DNA of 64,000 bases from Paenibacillus lentus (GTDB lineage: Bacteria > Bacillota > Bacilli > Paenibacillales > Paenibacillaceae). The notes below the pieces were generated by a model. The model worked only from the letters and a program-made list of their open reading frames with translations. It did no database searches and was not told where the DNA came from. This document shows, piece after piece, positions 62,729 through 64,000 of this stretch (within the stretch, counting starts at the first letter, position 1; each line of letters begins with the position of its first letter). The position numbers and the translations under genes were made by a program. The stretch covers positions 2,914,001 through 2,978,000 of the forward strand of contig NZ_CP034248.1 of NCBI RefSeq assembly GCF_003931855.1, written 5' to 3'.

Positions 62729-64000
62729 ATGAGTTTGGATTTGAATGAAATTCGAGTTAAGCAAGTGAACGGCGTGAGTGCTCTCAAAGAGGGAGAGCTT
62801 CACGCCTTTGGCGTCTTTACGGTAAATGATTTAATGGAGTATTATCCGTTTCGGTACGAGGACTATCGGCTGCGCTCGTTGGCGGAGGTCAAGGACGGGG
62901 ATCGGATTACCGTTCAAGCCAAAATTATGGGGATGCCCGTATTGCAGCGCTATGGCCGAAAGTCGAGGCTGACGTGCAAAATGGTTGCTGAGGATTGGAT
63001 GTTCACGGCCACGTGGTTTAACCGCCACTTTTTGAAGGATCAGCTGACGGCGGGGCGTGAAATCGTGCTCACGGGCAAATGGGATCAGCGGCGCAGCCAG
63101 TTGACGGTATCGGAATCGGAATTTCCCGACCGCGGTACGCTGCGTAGCGGGAGCCTGCAGCCGGTATATTCGGTAGGCGGGAAAATTACGCAGAATTGGA
63201 TGCGCAAGACGATTGGTCAGGCTTTGCAGCAATATGGGGAGATGATTCCGGAAATTTTGCCGCCGGAGCTTCTAAAGAAGTATTCATTGATGCCGAGGCG
63301 GCAGGCGATTTGGCGCATTCATCAGCCTCAGGATAGTGAGGAAGGCCAGCAGGCGCGGCGGCGCATGGTCTATGAAGAGCTGTTCCTGTTTCAACTGAAG
63401 CTGCAGGCCTATCGGGCGATGAATCATGAACGGATGGATGGAGTCAAGCATGAGGTCGATAATGCGACGATCCGCGAGTTCGTTCGCAGCCTTCCCTTCG
63501 AACTGACGGATGCGCAGAAGAAAGTGGAGCTGGAGATATTGCAGGATATGCGTTCGCCATTTTGTATGAATCGACTGCTCCAAGGGGACGTAGGCTCCGG
63601 CAAAACGGTCGTGGCAGCCATCGCGCTATATGCGGCCGTCAAATCGGGCCATCAGGGCGCGTTTATGGTGCCGACCGAAATATTGGCGGAACAGCATATG
63701 CGCTCATTGTCCCGATTGTTTGAGCCCTTTGGTATTACTGTTGGTTTACTTACAGGAAGTGTAACTGGACGCAAGCGTAAGGATTTGATCGCTTCGATGC
63801 AGATGGGGCTGACGGATATCGTGGTTGGCACTCATGCGCTTATTCAGGAGGATGTGTTCTTCCGCTCGCTCAGCCTCGTTGTGACTGATGAGCAGCATCG
63901 ATTTGGCGTCAACCAGCGCAGCATATTGCGGCGTAAAGGCTTCAACCCGGACGTGCTGACGATGACGGCCACCCCGATTCCCCGGACACTGGCGATTACG
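62729..64000 (+). CDS. recG: ATP-dependent DNA helicase RecG (N-terminal part, cut by the window end)
   Basis: 424 codons are visible and the frame is still open at base 64000; the full family is about 680 residues. Start ATG at 62729 behind GAGGGA. The wedge/OB domain (VKQVNGVSALKEGELHAFGV; DLMEYYPFRYEDYR) precedes the SF2 core: MNRLLQGDVGSGKTVVAAIA (Walker A), MVPTEILAEQH, LLTGSVTGRKRK, VGTHALIQEDV, VTDEQHRFGVNQR (DEQH box) and TMTATPIPRTLAI (motif III). RecG remodels replication forks and Holliday junctions. It follows degV by 14 bp and corresponds to B. subtilis ylpB. Confidence 0.95.
   Translation, partial: MSLDLNEIRVKQVNGVSALKEGELHAFGVFTVNDLMEYYPFRYEDYRLRSLAEVKDGDRITVQAKIMGMPVLQRYGRKSRLTCKMVAEDWMFTATWFNRHFLKDQLTAGREIVLTGKWDQRRSQLTVSESEFPDRGTLRSGSLQPVYSVGGKITQNWMRKTIGQALQQYGEMIPEILPPELLKKYSLMPRRQAIWRIHQPQDSEEGQQARRRMVYEELFLFQLKLQAYRAMNHERMDGVKHEVDNATIREFVRSLPFELTDAQKKVELEILQDMRSPFCMNRLLQGDVGSGKTVVAAIALYAAVKSGHQGAFMVPTEILAEQHMRSLSRLFEPFGITVGLLTGSVTGRKRKDLIASMQMGLTDIVVGTHALIQEDVFFRSLSLVVTDEQHRFGVNQRSILRRKGFNPDVLTMTATPIPRTLAIT

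Overview
The window looks like the chromosome of a low-to-mid-GC, endospore-forming Firmicute close to Paenibacillus. The evidence is AGGAGG-type ribosome sites, frequent TTG/GTG starts, CcpA, bacilliredoxin and HPr-Ser-type regulation, a SpoVM peptide gene, and long synteny with the Bacillus subtilis yloA-ylpB segment. It is mostly core chromosome. I see no prophage, CRISPR array, rRNA or tRNA. The only intact mobile element is one IS3-family insertion.

Layout. 1-4.3 kb: the 3' end of gnd, an IS3 element inserted inside the gnd terminator hairpin, then aroK-aroA and a CoA-binding protein. 4.4-11.7 kb: PTS enzyme I, a DJ-1/PfpI protein, a small CxxC protein, a frameshifted ytxJ/brxC beside ccpA, mtnN, and acuC-acuA divergent from acsA. 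12-18.4 kb: acsA, a small beta/gamma-crystallin-like protein, a class A PBP with FN3 domains, and rpsD with a long leader. 18.9-26.6 kb: a GAF-GGDEF protein, a lipoprotein, an M29 aminopeptidase, an HPr-like protein without the phosphorylatable His, ylaN, a deleted Ca2+/H+ antiporter remnant, an Asp23 protein, ftsW and yugN. 26.8-35.6 kb: an M20 amidohydrolase, a CBS protein, a two-gene XPB helicase cassette, ylbF-ylbG, an orphan small protein, a LysR regulator and a PHP phosphoesterase.

35.7-64 kb is a housekeeping block in near-B. subtilis order: rqcH, Ca2+ ATPase, (dapF, yitJ), yicC, remA, gmk, rpoZ, coaBC, priA, def, fmt, rsmB, rlmN, prpC, prkC, rsgA, rpe, spoVM, rpmB, yloU, fakA, degV, and recG cut by the window end. 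It covers nucleotide and CoA supply, fork restart, N-formyl initiation and deformylation, rRNA modification, Ser/Thr kinase signalling and exogenous fatty acid activation.

Carbon control links several parts of the first half: enzyme I, ccpA, an HPr-like protein, and the acetyl-CoA synthetase/deacetylase/acetyltransferase set with a candidate cre site. The most unusual observations are the HPr-like protein that may be a circular permutant, the XPB plus XPB-N-domain partner pair, the IS inserted exactly in a terminator loop, two decayed genes (ytxJ and a cax-type antiporter), a divergent EPSP synthase active-site signature, and a terminator embedded in the coding sequence of a convergent gene.
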